From the NCBI RefSeq assembly GCF_018362975.1, contig NZ_CP074371.1, positions 4,960,001 to 5,024,000 on the forward strand: a DNA stretch of 64,000 bases, written 5' to 3'. Both the position numbers and the translations under genes were made by a program. The notes beneath the pieces are model-generated. The model did no database searches. It saw only the letters and a list, made by a program, of their open reading frames with translations, and was not told the origin of the DNA. This document shows, piece after piece, positions 35,767 through 44,131 of this stretch. Source of the DNA: Nocardia tengchongensis. Lineage in GTDB: Bacteria > Actinomycetota > Actinomycetes > Mycobacteriales > Mycobacteriaceae. How positions within the stretch are numbered: the first letter of the stretch is position 1; each line of letters begins with the position of its first letter.

Positions 35767-36303
35767 GTGCCCGACTATTCGTACAATCCGTACGCCGCGC
35801 TGCCGCAGCTGCCGGAATTCACTCTGACCTCCACCGACATCAGCGAAGGCAAGCCGCTGGCGCTCGATCAGGTCAGCGCGCTGGCCGGTGCGGGCGGAGC
35901 CGATATCTCCCCGCAGCTGAGCTGGTCCGGATTCCCGGCCGAGACCAAGAGTTTCACCGTCACCATGTACGACCCGGACGCGCCGACCGCCTCCGGGTTC
36001 TGGCACTGGGTGCTGGCCAACGTGCCGGTCACCACCACCAGCCTCGAGACGGGGCAGGCCAGCAAGGGCGGCTCGCTGCCGGCCGGGGCGCTGCACCTGC
36101 GCAATGACGCCGGGCTGCACGAGTACACGGGCGCGTTCCCGCCCGCCGGGCACGGCGCGCACCGGTATTTCGTCGTGGTGCACGCGGTGGGTGTGGAGCG
36201 GCTCGAGGTCGACGAGCACGCCTCGCCCGCCTACCTGGGGTTCAACCTGTTCATGAACGCCATCGGGCGCGCTACCCTGATCGGCACGCACGAGCAGAAG
36301 TAG
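35767..36303 (+). CDS. YbhB/YbcL family PEBP (Raf kinase inhibitor-like) protein
   Basis: 178 residues from a GTG at 35767, GAAAGGA upstream. Phosphatidylethanolamine-binding-protein fold: the [20 protein letters not shown] block with the ligand-pocket Asp-Pro-Asp and His, and [13 protein letters not shown]. Bacterial members are small soluble proteins of uncertain biochemical role, possibly binding anionic ligands. No signal peptide. It lies directly after the M20 peptidase and before a terminator, forming a two-gene unit. Confidence 0.9.
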   Translation: MPDYSYNPYAALPQLPEFTLTSTDISEGKPLALDQVSALAGAGGADISPQLSWSGFPAETKSFTVTMYDPDAPTASGFWHWVLANVPVTTTSLETGQASKGGSLPAGALHLRNDAGLHEYTGAFPPAGHGAHRYFVVVHAVGVERLEVDEHASPAYLGFNLFMNAIGRATLIGTHEQK

Positions 36304-36320
36304 GCGGTACACGCCGAACC

Positions 36321-36357
36321 GACTGTGGCCCCGAGCGTTTCGCTCGGGGCCACAGTC
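36321..36357. terminator. Strong 17-bp stem hairpin, bidirectional terminator
   Basis: GACTGTGGCCCCGAGCG at 36321-36337, loop TTT, then the exact reverse complement at 36341-36357. It sits between the convergent PEBP and TetR genes. The outer stem GACTGTGGCCCCG recurs in the terminator after mshC (62712-62750). Confidence 0.8.
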
Positions 36358-36370
36358 ATGTCCGGGGTAC

Positions 36371-36922
36371 CTACTCGGTGGCCGAGCGGTCGGCGAGGCC
36401 GCGCAGTCCGGCCGCGAGGTCTTCGGCGGCGGGCGCGTGCTCGGGGTCGATCAGGTATTGCACGAGCAGGCCCGCGATCAGGGTTTGCAGGACCGCGCCG
36501 ACGGCCGGGTCGCCGCCGCCGAGGTCGGCCGACAGTCCCGTGCGCGCCTGTTCCTGTGCCGCACCGATTTCCGCGCGCAGGGTGGGGGAGTGCATGGCCT
36601 GGGCCATCGATTCGACATTGGCGGCCCAGATCACGCGGTCGCCGGTGAAGGAGTCGATCAGCCGCTGCCAGAAGGTGTTCAGGCGCGCGGACGCGTCGCC
36701 GGAGTCGGCGGCGGGCAACGAGTCGAGGATGTGGGAGACCGCGGCGGCGGTGGCCTCGAGCATGGCCTGGTTCAGCAGTCGATCGCGGGTGCCGAAGTGG
36801 TAGTTGATGGCCGCCAGATTGGCCCCGGACGCGGCGACGATGTCGCGCACGGTGGTGCGGGCGTAGCCGCGCTCGGCCAGGCATTGCTTGGCGGCGGCCA
36901 GCAGGTCTTCACGGGTTCCCAC
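36371..36922 (-). CDS. TetR family transcriptional regulator, divergent from the PapA-like acyltransferase
   Basis: 183 residues from a GTG at 36922, the only credible start (no ribosome binding site, possibly leaderless). The helix-turn-helix is well formed: REDLLAAAKQCLAERGYART then VRDIVAASGANLAAINYHFG. The C-terminal part (TetR_C-like, ending LRGLADRSATE) would bind a ligand, perhaps an acyl compound given the neighbour. Between it and the divergent acyltransferase lie nested inverted repeats that cover the acyltransferase promoter, so repression of that gene and itself is likely. Confidence 0.85.
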   Translation of the reverse strand: MGTREDLLAAAKQCLAERGYARTTVRDIVAASGANLAAINYHFGTRDRLLNQAMLEATAAAVSHILDSLPAADSGDASARLNTFWQRLIDSFTGDRVIWAANVESMAQAMHSPTLRAEIGAAQEQARTGLSADLGGGDPAVGAVLQTLIAGLLVQYLIDPEHAPAAEDLAAGLRGLADRSATE

Positions 36923-36963
36923 GCGGGACAGCCTAACAGCGGGCCGAACAACCGTTTGTGACG

Positions 36964-37004
36964 CACGTTTCAAACAGTTGTTTTGAACAGATGTATGAAA
37001 CGTG
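36964..37004. promoter_or_regulatory. Nested inverted repeats, probable TetR operator
   Basis: Outer arms CACGTTTCA (36964-36972) and TGAAACGTG (36996-37004) are perfect 9-bp complements. Inside them TTCAAA (36969-36974) and TTTGAA (36982-36987) form a second pair. The region is A+T-rich and lies between the TetR start and the acyltransferase, overlapping the predicted -35. Confidence 0.6.
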
Positions 37005-37012
37005 TGTATGGT
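36983..37012 (+). promoter_or_regulatory. Predicted promoter of the PapA-like acyltransferase
   Basis: TTGAAC at 36983-36988, 18-base spacer, TATGGT at 37007-37012. The operator arms overlap the spacer and -35, so a bound repressor would block the polymerase. Confidence 0.45.
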
Positions 37013-37052
37013 CGGTGATGGCTGATCCATCACACGGAAGAACGAGCCCGAC

Positions 37053-38357
37053 ATGACTGCGCAACGACCGTTGTCTCCCTTCGAATCCGGATATTTCGCC
37101 GCCGATGCCCGCCTGGGCAGCGTGCCGATCGGCGGGATGCCCCTGTTCATCGGTTCCGCCGTGCGCGGCGAGGTCGACGCGGGCATCCTGCGGCGGGTGC
37201 TCACCGAACTCGCCGACGGGCATGTGCTGCTGCGCAGTCGCGTGCACACCGTGGACGGGGTGGCGCGGTTCGTGGCCGAGGATCGGGTGACACCGCCGCT
37301 GTCGGTGCGCGCGGGCGGGGTGGACGAGTACTGGGATCTGGTGAACAGCCCGCAGGACTGGGACGAGGGACTGTTCCGGGCGGTGCTGCTGCGCGGGACA
37401 CGGGAGAGCCGGGTCGTGCTGGTCATCCACCACGGGATCAGCGACGGGCGCTCGGCGTTCGCGCTGCTCGAAGAGATGTGGCGGCGCTACACCGCGCACG
37501 CGGCGGGAACGGCACTGCCGCCGCATGATTCGGATCGAGAGCTGATCGGCGGGGTCGACGAGCTGCTGGCGCGGACCGTCACCGACGCGCAGGTCGACGG
37601 GTTCCTCGCGCAGCTGGGACAGGAGATCGCGGTGGCGTCGCCGCAGGACGCGCCGCGCACGCTGCCCCACGACGGCGACGGGATCGGCGACCCGGGCGGG
37701 CGATTGGCGTTGCGGCGCATCGAATTGTCCCCGCGGCACACCGCGGATCTGGTCGATGTCGCTCGCGGGCGCGGTATCTCGGTCAACAGTGTGCTGGCCG
37801 GGGCGGCACTGGCGGCGGTGCGTGGTGAGATCGCCGGGGACGGGCCGATCCCGCTGATGTGCGGGCACGCCGCGGACCTGCGGCCGGAAACGTCACCGCG
37901 ACTGGCGGTGTCGGCGATCCTCAACTGCGCTTCGGGTGCGGGGACTCCGGCACCGGTCGACCGGGACGCCGATCCGCTGGCGGTGGGCGCGATCGTCGAC
38001 GCGACGATGCGGGTCATGATCGAGACCCGGTTCCCGGCACTGTTCATGCGCGCCGCGCAGCGCCGGCTCGAGCCGCAGTTGGCGGCGATGCTGTCGCAGC
38101 CTCCGGCGATCGCCTTGTCGAATATGGGCCGGCTGCCCGCGCATCCGATGCCACGGAGTCTGGAGTTCGTGCGCGACGAGGTGTTCGCGATGGCGGCGGG
38201 CATGCCGCCGAAGATGACGATCTTCACCGTCGGCGGGCGGTTGACCGTGCAGGTCGAATACGACACCGCCGTGCACAGTCACACCCGCATGGGCCGGATC
38301 GCCGAGGCGATGAGCGATCGGCTCGCCCGTGTCGCCCACGTGGCCGCGCGCGGCTGA
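37053..38357 (+). CDS. PapA5-like acyltransferase (condensation-fold)
   Basis: 434 residues. Condensation-domain fold with the catalytic HHxxxDG as VLVIHHGISDGRSAFALLEE, where the second His is the general base. The start LSPFESGYFAADARLG and later LSNMGRLPAHP also suit the phthiocerol dimycocerosyl transferase (PapA5) group, which esterifies diols or polyketides with fatty acyl groups from an ACP or CoA. No PDIM genes are around, so the product must be another lipid. It is controlled, by inference, by the divergent TetR and ends at a hairpin (38363-38393). Confidence 0.85.
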   Translation: MTAQRPLSPFESGYFAADARLGSVPIGGMPLFIGSAVRGEVDAGILRRVLTELADGHVLLRSRVHTVDGVARFVAEDRVTPPLSVRAGGVDEYWDLVNSPQDWDEGLFRAVLLRGTRESRVVLVIHHGISDGRSAFALLEEMWRRYTAHAAGTALPPHDSDRELIGGVDELLARTVTDAQVDGFLAQLGQEIAVASPQDAPRTLPHDGDGIGDPGGRLALRRIELSPRHTADLVDVARGRGISVNSVLAGAALAAVRGEIAGDGPIPLMCGHAADLRPETSPRLAVSAILNCASGAGTPAPVDRDADPLAVGAIVDATMRVMIETRFPALFMRAAQRRLEPQLAAMLSQPPAIALSNMGRLPAHPMPRSLEFVRDEVFAMAAGMPPKMTIFTVGGRLTVQVEYDTAVHSHTRMGRIAEAMSDRLARVAHVAARG

Positions 38358-38362
38358 GAACG

Positions 38363-38393
38363 GCTGTGGGCCTGGACGATACGTCCAGGCCCA
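38363..38393. terminator. Hairpin between convergent acyltransferase and ligase genes
   Basis: TGTGGGCCTGGACG (38363-38376), loop ATA, and its exact complement at 38380-38393. Probably terminates both genes. Confidence 0.75.
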
Positions 38394-38420
38394 CATCGAT
38401 TCCGGGGTGAGGTCCCGGGA

Positions 38421-40251
38421 TCAGCTCATATTGACCACGCCTTCGGGCGCCGGGGTCAGATACAGCGCGGCGATCTCGGTGGCGTACTTGGCCGCGATCG
38501 GGTTGCGCTTGAGCTTGAGGGTCGGGGTGAGTTCGTCACCGCCGGGCTCCCAGCCCAGGTCCAGGATGGTGAACCGCTTGATCTGCTCGACCCGGTTGAG
38601 CTTGGTGTTGGCGGCGGCGATGGCCGCCTTGATCTCGGTGACGATTTCCGGGTGCGCGGCCAGGATCTTCAGGTCGGCGTCGGGGACGCCCAGCGCCTTG
38701 GCCCGTACCACCGCGATATCGAGGTCCAGGACGATGAGCGCCGCGATGAACGGCTTGGCGTCGCCGATCGCCGCCACCTGACCGACCAGCGAGGACGCCG
38801 CCTTCACGGTGTTCTCGATATTGGTGGGAGACAGGTTCTTTCCCGCCTCGGTGATGATGAGTTCCTTCTTGCGGTCGACGATGCTGATGTAGCCGTCACC
38901 GTCGATGGTGGCCACATCACCGGTGTGCAGCCAGCCGTCGGCGTCGATGGCCTCGGCGGTCTTCTCTGGCATCTTGCGGTAGCCGCGGGTGACGATGGCA
39001 CCACGTACCAGCAGCTCCCCGTCCTCGGCCAGGCGCACCTCGAGCCCGCGGATCGGGATGCCGACGGTACCCGGCTTGGGCTTGGCCAGCGGCGTGTAGG
39101 TGCCGACACCGCTGGTCTCGGACATGCCCCACACCTCGGTGACGGTGAAGCCCAGGCCCAGCAGGTATTCCAGGGTCTCGGGCGGGATCGCCGCGGCGCC
39201 GGAGGCAGCCACCCGCAGTTCGTCGAAGCCCAACGCGTGCCGCAGCTTCGACAGCACCAGCGCGTCGGCCAGCTTGTGCTGCACATCGAGCAGGGCACCG
39301 CGGCCGGTGCCGGCCAGGTCGGCGCGCGCGCGCCTGCGCGCCCACCCCGATCGCCCAATTGGCGAGGGCCTTCTTCACCGGGCTGGCCTCGGTGGCGAGC
39401 TTGGCGTCGATACCGGCCTTGATCTTCTGCCACACCCGCGGCACACCGAAGAACGCGGTGGGGCGGGCGTCGGGCAGGGCGGCGGCGATCTCGCGCGGAT
39501 CGGGCACGCACGTCATCTGGACGCCGGTGAACAGGTTGGCGCAGTGACCGGAAATACGGTCGGCCACATGGGCGGCCGGCAGATACGACACCGAACGGTC
39601 GTCGAGGCCGACGGTCAGCGGGCCCTCGACCAGGCCCACGATCTGGGCGACCACATTGCGGTGGGTCAGCTCCACGCCCTTGGACGGGCCGGTGGTGCCG
39701 GAGGTGTAGATCAGTGTCGCCACATCATCGGGCTGGACGGCCTGCCAGGCGGCGTCGAAGTCGAAGTCCGCCAGCGGCGCGGCCTCGACCTCGGCCAAGG
39801 TCAGCGTGCCCGCCGCGGAACCCTCCACCAGCACAATGTGTTCCAGTTCCACGCCCGCGCCGCGCACCACGTCCAGGAACGCCGGTTCGGTGATCACCAC
39901 CGCGTTCTCGGCATTGGTGAACAGGTGCGCGATCTGCTCGGGGGAGCTGGTGTTGTAGATCGAGAACGGCGTCGCCCCAAGGTGCAGCGCCGCGGTGTCG
40001 ACCAGATTGAACTCCGGCCGATTGGTGAGCATGATCCCCACCGCGTCCCCGCGCCCCACCCCGAGTGCCGCCAACCCGGCGGCGATACTGCGCACCCGCT
40101 CCCCGTACTCACGCCAGGTGAACTGCCGCGTCCCGCCCACGGTCCGCAATGCCACCTGCCCCGGCCGCAGCGTCAAGGTTTCCTGAAATGCCTCCGGAAT
40201 CGTGTGAACGGTCTTCCCAGATGCGTGCGCATACCCGATGTCAGTCGTCAT
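38421..40251 (-). CDS. Long-chain fatty acyl-CoA ligase, FadD15-like (frameshifted)
   Basis: About 610 residues in total, starting at the ATG at 40251. The N-terminal two thirds carry YTSGTTGPSKGVELTHRN and VPRVWQKIKAGIDAKL; the C-terminal part carries RVAASGAAAIPPE, WGMSETSG, HTGDVATIDGDGY and the catalytic-Lys region near the end. The two parts are in different frames. The break lies in the alternating GC run at about 39321-39332; correcting it gives AQARARADLAGTGRGALLD joined to VQHKLADALVLSKL, exactly where FadD15-type enzymes are continuous. Function: ATP-dependent activation of long-chain fatty acids as CoA thioesters for lipid synthesis or degradation. The frameshift is probably a sequencing error. 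Confidence 0.85.
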
Positions 40252-40467
40252 AAGCCCTTTTCCCGATAGCCTCTCGCTTCACCGTCCACCCGCGCGCCCA
40301 CCCGCGCGAACCTGAAGTCCGAGACCACGACCAACCCGATCACGCGATGGCCACGCGTCACCTGTGGCGCGGCTCACTCATCGTAACCAGACTTTCCCGA
40401 CTGTGTCGCGGGCTACATCGGTCAGAGTGGTGACCGAAATTGTCAATTAACGCGGGCGGCGGGTCAA

Positions 40468-40722
40468 TTACCGATGCCGATATGCCCCGGATATGCGCTG
40501 CGCCGTTTGGCTTTCGCCGCCATATAGGAAAGCCGCGCGCTCGTTCTGCGGGTCCGTCACCAGCGGCACCTCCTTCACGATCAAGCCCGCCTGCTCGACC
40601 GCCGCGATCTCGTCGTGGTTGTTGGTCATCAGCCGCACTGTGTGGAGGACCAGCGCGAACGCCGCGTGATCGTAGGTACGTCGGTTACCCACACACTCGC
40701 AGCTCGCGCCCCTTCCGAACAA
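40468..40722 (-). pseudogene. ribA (GTP cyclohydrolase II) C-terminal remnant
   Basis: The 84-codon frame contains TYDHAAFALV, then VRLMTNNHDEIAAVEQAGLI and KEVPLVTDPQNE, which correspond to the C-terminal third of GTP cyclohydrolase II (compare LTNNPxKI...GI.V.E.VPL). There is no N-terminal part with the zinc-binding Cys residues, and near the end the family-like continuation (YMAAKAKRR...GHIGIGN) lies in another frame. It starts 44 bases past the end of the PfkB-like gene at 40766. It looks like the decayed remainder of a third ribA copy of this island. Confidence 0.55.
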
Positions 40723-40765
40723 ACGAATGTGCGCTCGCTTGCAGCTCTTTCATGCCGACCGCCTA

Positions 40766-42289
40766 CTACTCGGGATCCGGTGACTGCGGCATCAGACCGA
40801 CCATCGCGTCGATTCTCTGCGCGGACGGTATGCCATCGGGAACGCTTTCGACCGGATGCCGGCCGGACGCCCGTTGAATCAACGTCGCCATCGCCGCGGT
40901 CGCCCAGACGAAGTCGCCGGCATCGGCCGGGCGAGCCTTCTTGACCAGTCGGCTGGTCAAGGCCGAGGAGAAGGCCGAGGCGGCACCGGCGACATTCGAG
41001 ACCGCGGTACCGAATCGATCGACGTCTATGGCGTCGAGACCGCGGCGGTGGAAGGTGCACTGCGATCGGTCGATCTGGCAGACCGTGCCGACTCCGTCGT
41101 TCACCAGCGCCTCGGCGACCGCATCGCCGGGGAGATCGAGACGCAGTTTTGCGAGATCGTCGGAGGAACCGACCAGGTAATCGATCGCCGACATGTGCTC
41201 GCGCATATAGGGCGTGAGCGGGCGTGGCGGGCTGACATTCACGATCACCCGCGGAGACCCGGGACCCGCAGACGAATCCTTGATCGCACCAACGATTTCC
41301 AGGACCTTCTCGATCACCTTGTCGGTCTGTTCGAAGGTTAGAACCACGGCCGCCGCACCGGTGATCGCGTGCCGGGTCGGGGCGAGATCGAGGTCGGAGA
41401 CGGTCAGCCGAGTGCGCCCCTTCTTGATCGCGATCGACGAGTAGTCGCCATCGGCCGGGGCCACCACGGTCGTCACCGGTGTCCGCTTGCTCGGTTCGAC
41501 CTTGATCAGGCTGGTGTCGACCTTCTCGCGGGTCAGATAGTCGAGAATCTCCCGGCCCTCACCGTCGTCGCCGATGGCCGCGAGTAGTCGGGCATCGAGC
41601 TGGAGGCGAGCCAGTGCGACGGCTCGATTCAAGCCCTTGCCGCCCGGGCGGCTGCCGGAGTCTTCGCCCCACATCGAGGTTCCCGGCTGCGGGAAGTGCT
41701 CGACTTCGAGAACGTGATCGATGACGGCGTCGCCGATGATGACGATCGCGTTCGGCGCACCGTCGTACGGATCAGACAGCGAGGTCAGCAGTTTCGCGAG
41801 CGCCTCAAAGGCGGGCACCTCGTATCTGCCACCGCGAACCGCCCGAGCCGACGGCGCGGCCGGGACATCCTGGGCGCCGAAGGCCTCGTGCAGAGTCCGC
41901 CAATGCTGTGCTAACGAGATGCGTCGCTTGGAGAGCACGGCGCCGTAGTGCATCGCCAGATCGACACCCGGCGGTCCGTTCCCTTGCAGCAGACCCAAGC
42001 CCAGTTCGGCATCGACGACGATGCGGTCGGTGACCGACAGCCGACGAGCCAGGTGGCGGATCGTCTGGGGTAGGGCGGCTTCCGGCGTGATTCCCTCGAC
42101 GAACGCACACCGGCGAACGGCTGTGAGCTGCAGCAGAATTCGGGCATCGATCTCGCTCGCGGCGTTGAGCCCCTCGCTCAGACCCGCATTCCTCCTGACC
42201 TGCATGAGCCTTCCGCACACTGCATCGGTGGCGTGGTCAGACAGCGCAATCGTGGGTGCGCCGCTCGGTCCGACGCTGTCTCCGGCCAT
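40766..42289 (-). CDS. PfkB/ribokinase-like protein with extra N-terminal region, GAGD motif lost (copy 1)
   Basis: 507 residues from the ATG at 42289 (a TTG at 42298 is possible). Residues about 1-185 form an unrecognised region containing ITPEAALPQTIRHLARRL and DRIVVDAELGLGLLQ, conserved in copy 2. The rest is a ribokinase fold: VIIGDAVIDHVLEVEHFPQPG, then RPGGKGLNRAVALARLQL (sugar/nucleoside-binding GGKGxN). The second PfkB signature, normally GAGD with the catalytic Asp, reads AGAASAFSSAL, with Ser in place of Asp (coding bases 40976-40987). Phosphotransfer should therefore be impaired, or the protein uses another chemistry. It is 45 bases downstream of a ribA homologue in the same direction. 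Parts of the gene are G+C-poor for this window. Confidence 0.8.
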   Translation of the reverse strand: MAGDSVGPSGAPTIALSDHATDAVCGRLMQVRRNAGLSEGLNAASEIDARILLQLTAVRRCAFVEGITPEAALPQTIRHLARRLSVTDRIVVDAELGLGLLQGNGPPGVDLAMHYGAVLSKRRISLAQHWRTLHEAFGAQDVPAAPSARAVRGGRYEVPAFEALAKLLTSLSDPYDGAPNAIVIIGDAVIDHVLEVEHFPQPGTSMWGEDSGSRPGGKGLNRAVALARLQLDARLLAAIGDDGEGREILDYLTREKVDTSLIKVEPSKRTPVTTVVAPADGDYSSIAIKKGRTRLTVSDLDLAPTRHAITGAAAVVLTFEQTDKVIEKVLEIVGAIKDSSAGPGSPRVIVNVSPPRPLTPYMREHMSAIDYLVGSSDDLAKLRLDLPGDAVAEALVNDGVGTVCQIDRSQCTFHRRGLDAIDVDRFGTAVSNVAGAASAFSSALTSRLVKKARPADAGDFVWATAAMATLIQRASGRHPVESVPDGIPSAQRIDAMVGLMPQSPDPE

Positions 42290-42334
42290 GTCCGCCAAGG
42301 ATACCGCCGCACACTGGCATGGGGGCAGGTCAGA

Positions 42335-43201
42335 TTACCGAGACGGTGTTGCCTGCGGGCGTTGGGTGAGTTTGCGACGCCAAGCCCGCAGTCGGAGCCG
42401 TACCGAGGTGCGGGCTGGGTGCCAAGCCTGGACGATGGCGACCATCAGGATGAAGGCCGCCACGGCGAGTGGGCGTGGGGCCCAGTAGATCGCGGCAGCG
42501 GTCACCGTCACCGCGAGGGTCAGGAAGACAGGATCGGCCAGTCTGCCGATGCGATGGAACGACATGGGCGGCAGCAGGTGGCCGCGGTGGGTTCGCTTGA
42601 CTTCCATATACTCTCGCGCGCGGCGGCTACGGGGTTCGGTGATCAGAGGCACGCGAGTAACGGCGATATCACCGATCTGCAGGGCGTCCACCTTGTCTTG
42701 GTTGTTGGTCAGCAAGCGGACCGAGCGCAGGCCGAGGTTTTCGGCGAGGAAGCGGGTGGCGGTGTCGAACTCTCGGTAGTCGGGCTGGTGCCCCAGAGCG
42801 ACATAGGCGGAATACGTGTCGTGGCCCTCGTTCTGGGCGACGCGCAGGCCCTCGGCCTTGACCTCCAGACCGGCGCCGCGGCCTTCTTGTTCGAGGTAGA
42901 GCAGTACGCCGGCATCGGCGCGTTGGATCATATCCATGGCCTGGTCGAGTTCCGGTCCACAGTCGCAGTCGTCGGACTGCAGAGCGTCGCCGTAGAGGCA
43001 GCGGGAGTGGATGCGCACCAACGGGGCGGTGACGCGTTCGATATCGCCGAAGATGAGGGCGTGGCCGCCGTCGCGTCCGGGGATCGAATGCACTCGAACC
43101 CGCATCTCTGCGCCTTTGCGGGCGAGCAGGTGACTGGTTCGGGCGAGTTTCTGCCAATTCGCCAGATCCGCAACAGCAATCGACTCGTCCGCAACGCTCA
43201 C
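42335..43201 (-). CDS. GTP cyclohydrolase II homologue with C-terminal membrane anchor (RibA-like 1)
   Basis: 288 residues from a GTG at 43201 (GAGG seven bases upstream). Zinc site HSRCLYGDALQSDDCDCG with the three Cys in family spacing; EQEGRGAGLEVKAEGL; HDTYSAYVALG and PDYREF, keeping the Asp and Arg equivalent to E. coli D126 and R128. At the position of E. coli Tyr105 it has Leu (KAEGL versus KIRAY). In S. coelicolor homologues a non-Tyr residue there is linked to stopping at the formylated intermediate. After the enzyme domain, residues about 222-265 contain two hydrophobic helices (PVFLTLAVTVTAAAIYWAP and PLAVAAFILMVAIVQAW) and a basic tail: a membrane anchor foreign to ordinary RibA. 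Confidence 0.85.
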   Translation of the reverse strand: MSVADESIAVADLANWQKLARTSHLLARKGAEMRVRVHSIPGRDGGHALIFGDIERVTAPLVRIHSRCLYGDALQSDDCDCGPELDQAMDMIQRADAGVLLYLEQEGRGAGLEVKAEGLRVAQNEGHDTYSAYVALGHQPDYREFDTATRFLAENLGLRSVRLLTNNQDKVDALQIGDIAVTRVPLITEPRSRRAREYMEVKRTHRGHLLPPMSFHRIGRLADPVFLTLAVTVTAAAIYWAPRPLAVAAFILMVAIVQAWHPARTSVRLRLRAWRRKLTQRPQATPSR

Positions 43202-43321
43202 GCGACCGCCTCGTATCCCCGCGGGCCGTGATCCACCGCCCGACAGTGTCCGTTTGTGTGTGGTTACCGCCGGTCGGGGAGTGGCACAGGGCAGAGATCC
43301 GACCGTTGCTGCCGAGTTGCC

Positions 43322-44131
43322 GTGGCGGCACACGCGGACGGAGCCGAAGCCTACCCGGTCTCGGCGATCCTGGAGCGCATCCGGAGAGAATTTTCGGCCA
43401 CCATTCTGGGCCGCCGCAGTGACGCCCGGTTCCGCGATACGGACAATCCGGACCTTCTCGGGACCTACCATTCACTGATGGGTGCGGGGCCGGCGAAAAG
43501 CGTTAGCCGACAGGCGATGTGGGCCAGCCTCGATCACGCCAGTCATCGGATCACTCGCAAGGGCCAACAGATGCGCGTGCGGGTGACAGGCCTGCCGACC
43601 GATATCGAAGCCGGGCATATTCTGGCCTTCGGGTCCATCGAGGACGACTGTCTGGTCCGCATCCATTCGCAGTGCCTCTACGGTGAGTCGCTGGCGTTTC
43701 AGGACTGCGACTGCGGGCCCCAGCTCGAGCGCTCGCTCGATCTGATCCAGGCCGCCGGGTCGGGCATCCTCGTCTACCTCAACCAGGAGGGCCGCGGCTA
43801 CGGACTTCTGGCCAAGGCCCGCGGTTACGAGATCAGCGAGAAGAACCGCCTCGACACCTACGACAGCTACCTGTCGCTCGGCTACACCGAGGACAAACGC
43901 GACTACACCCTTGCCGCGCAGACGCTCGCCAAACTCGGGCTGTCGTCGATCCAGTTGATGACCAACAATCCGCACAAACTGCAAGCGGTTCGCGACGCCG
44001 ATATCCACGCCACCGTGATCCCGCTACGCACACCACCGCGGACGCTGCGCGAAGCCGACTATCAAGCGGCGAAGCGCCGCCATGGACATTGGTTGCCGAC
44101 CGACGATCCGCCCTGGTCACCAGATCTCTAG
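43322..44131 (+). CDS. GTP cyclohydrolase II homologue (RibA-like 2)
   Basis: 269 residues from a GTG at 43322; the start is uncertain because no strong ribosome binding site is visible. About 65 residues of unrecognised N-terminal sequence (AILERIRREFSATILGRRSD) precede the enzyme core. Zinc site HSQCLYGESLAFQDCDCG, NQEGRGYGLLAKARGY (Tyr105 equivalent retained, unlike copy 1), LDTYDSYLSLG, EDKRDY (D126/R128 equivalents) and LMTNNPHKLQAV. It should open GTP to the diaminopyrimidine as normal GCH II does. There is no fused RibB domain and no other riboflavin gene nearby, so a role outside riboflavin synthesis is likely. Divergent from copy 1 across 120 bases; its stop overlaps the convergent PfkB-like gene by four bases. 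Confidence 0.85.
   Translation: MAAHADGAEAYPVSAILERIRREFSATILGRRSDARFRDTDNPDLLGTYHSLMGAGPAKSVSRQAMWASLDHASHRITRKGQQMRVRVTGLPTDIEAGHILAFGSIEDDCLVRIHSQCLYGESLAFQDCDCGPQLERSLDLIQAAGSGILVYLNQEGRGYGLLAKARGYEISEKNRLDTYDSYLSLGYTEDKRDYTLAAQTLAKLGLSSIQLMTNNPHKLQAVRDADIHATVIPLRTPPRTLREADYQAAKRRHGHWLPTDDPPWSPDL

Noticed and set aside
43202..43321. FMN riboswitch in front of the ribA homologues
   Set aside because: The 120-base divergent gap is too short and lacks the conserved FMN-aptamer (RFN) pattern on either strand.
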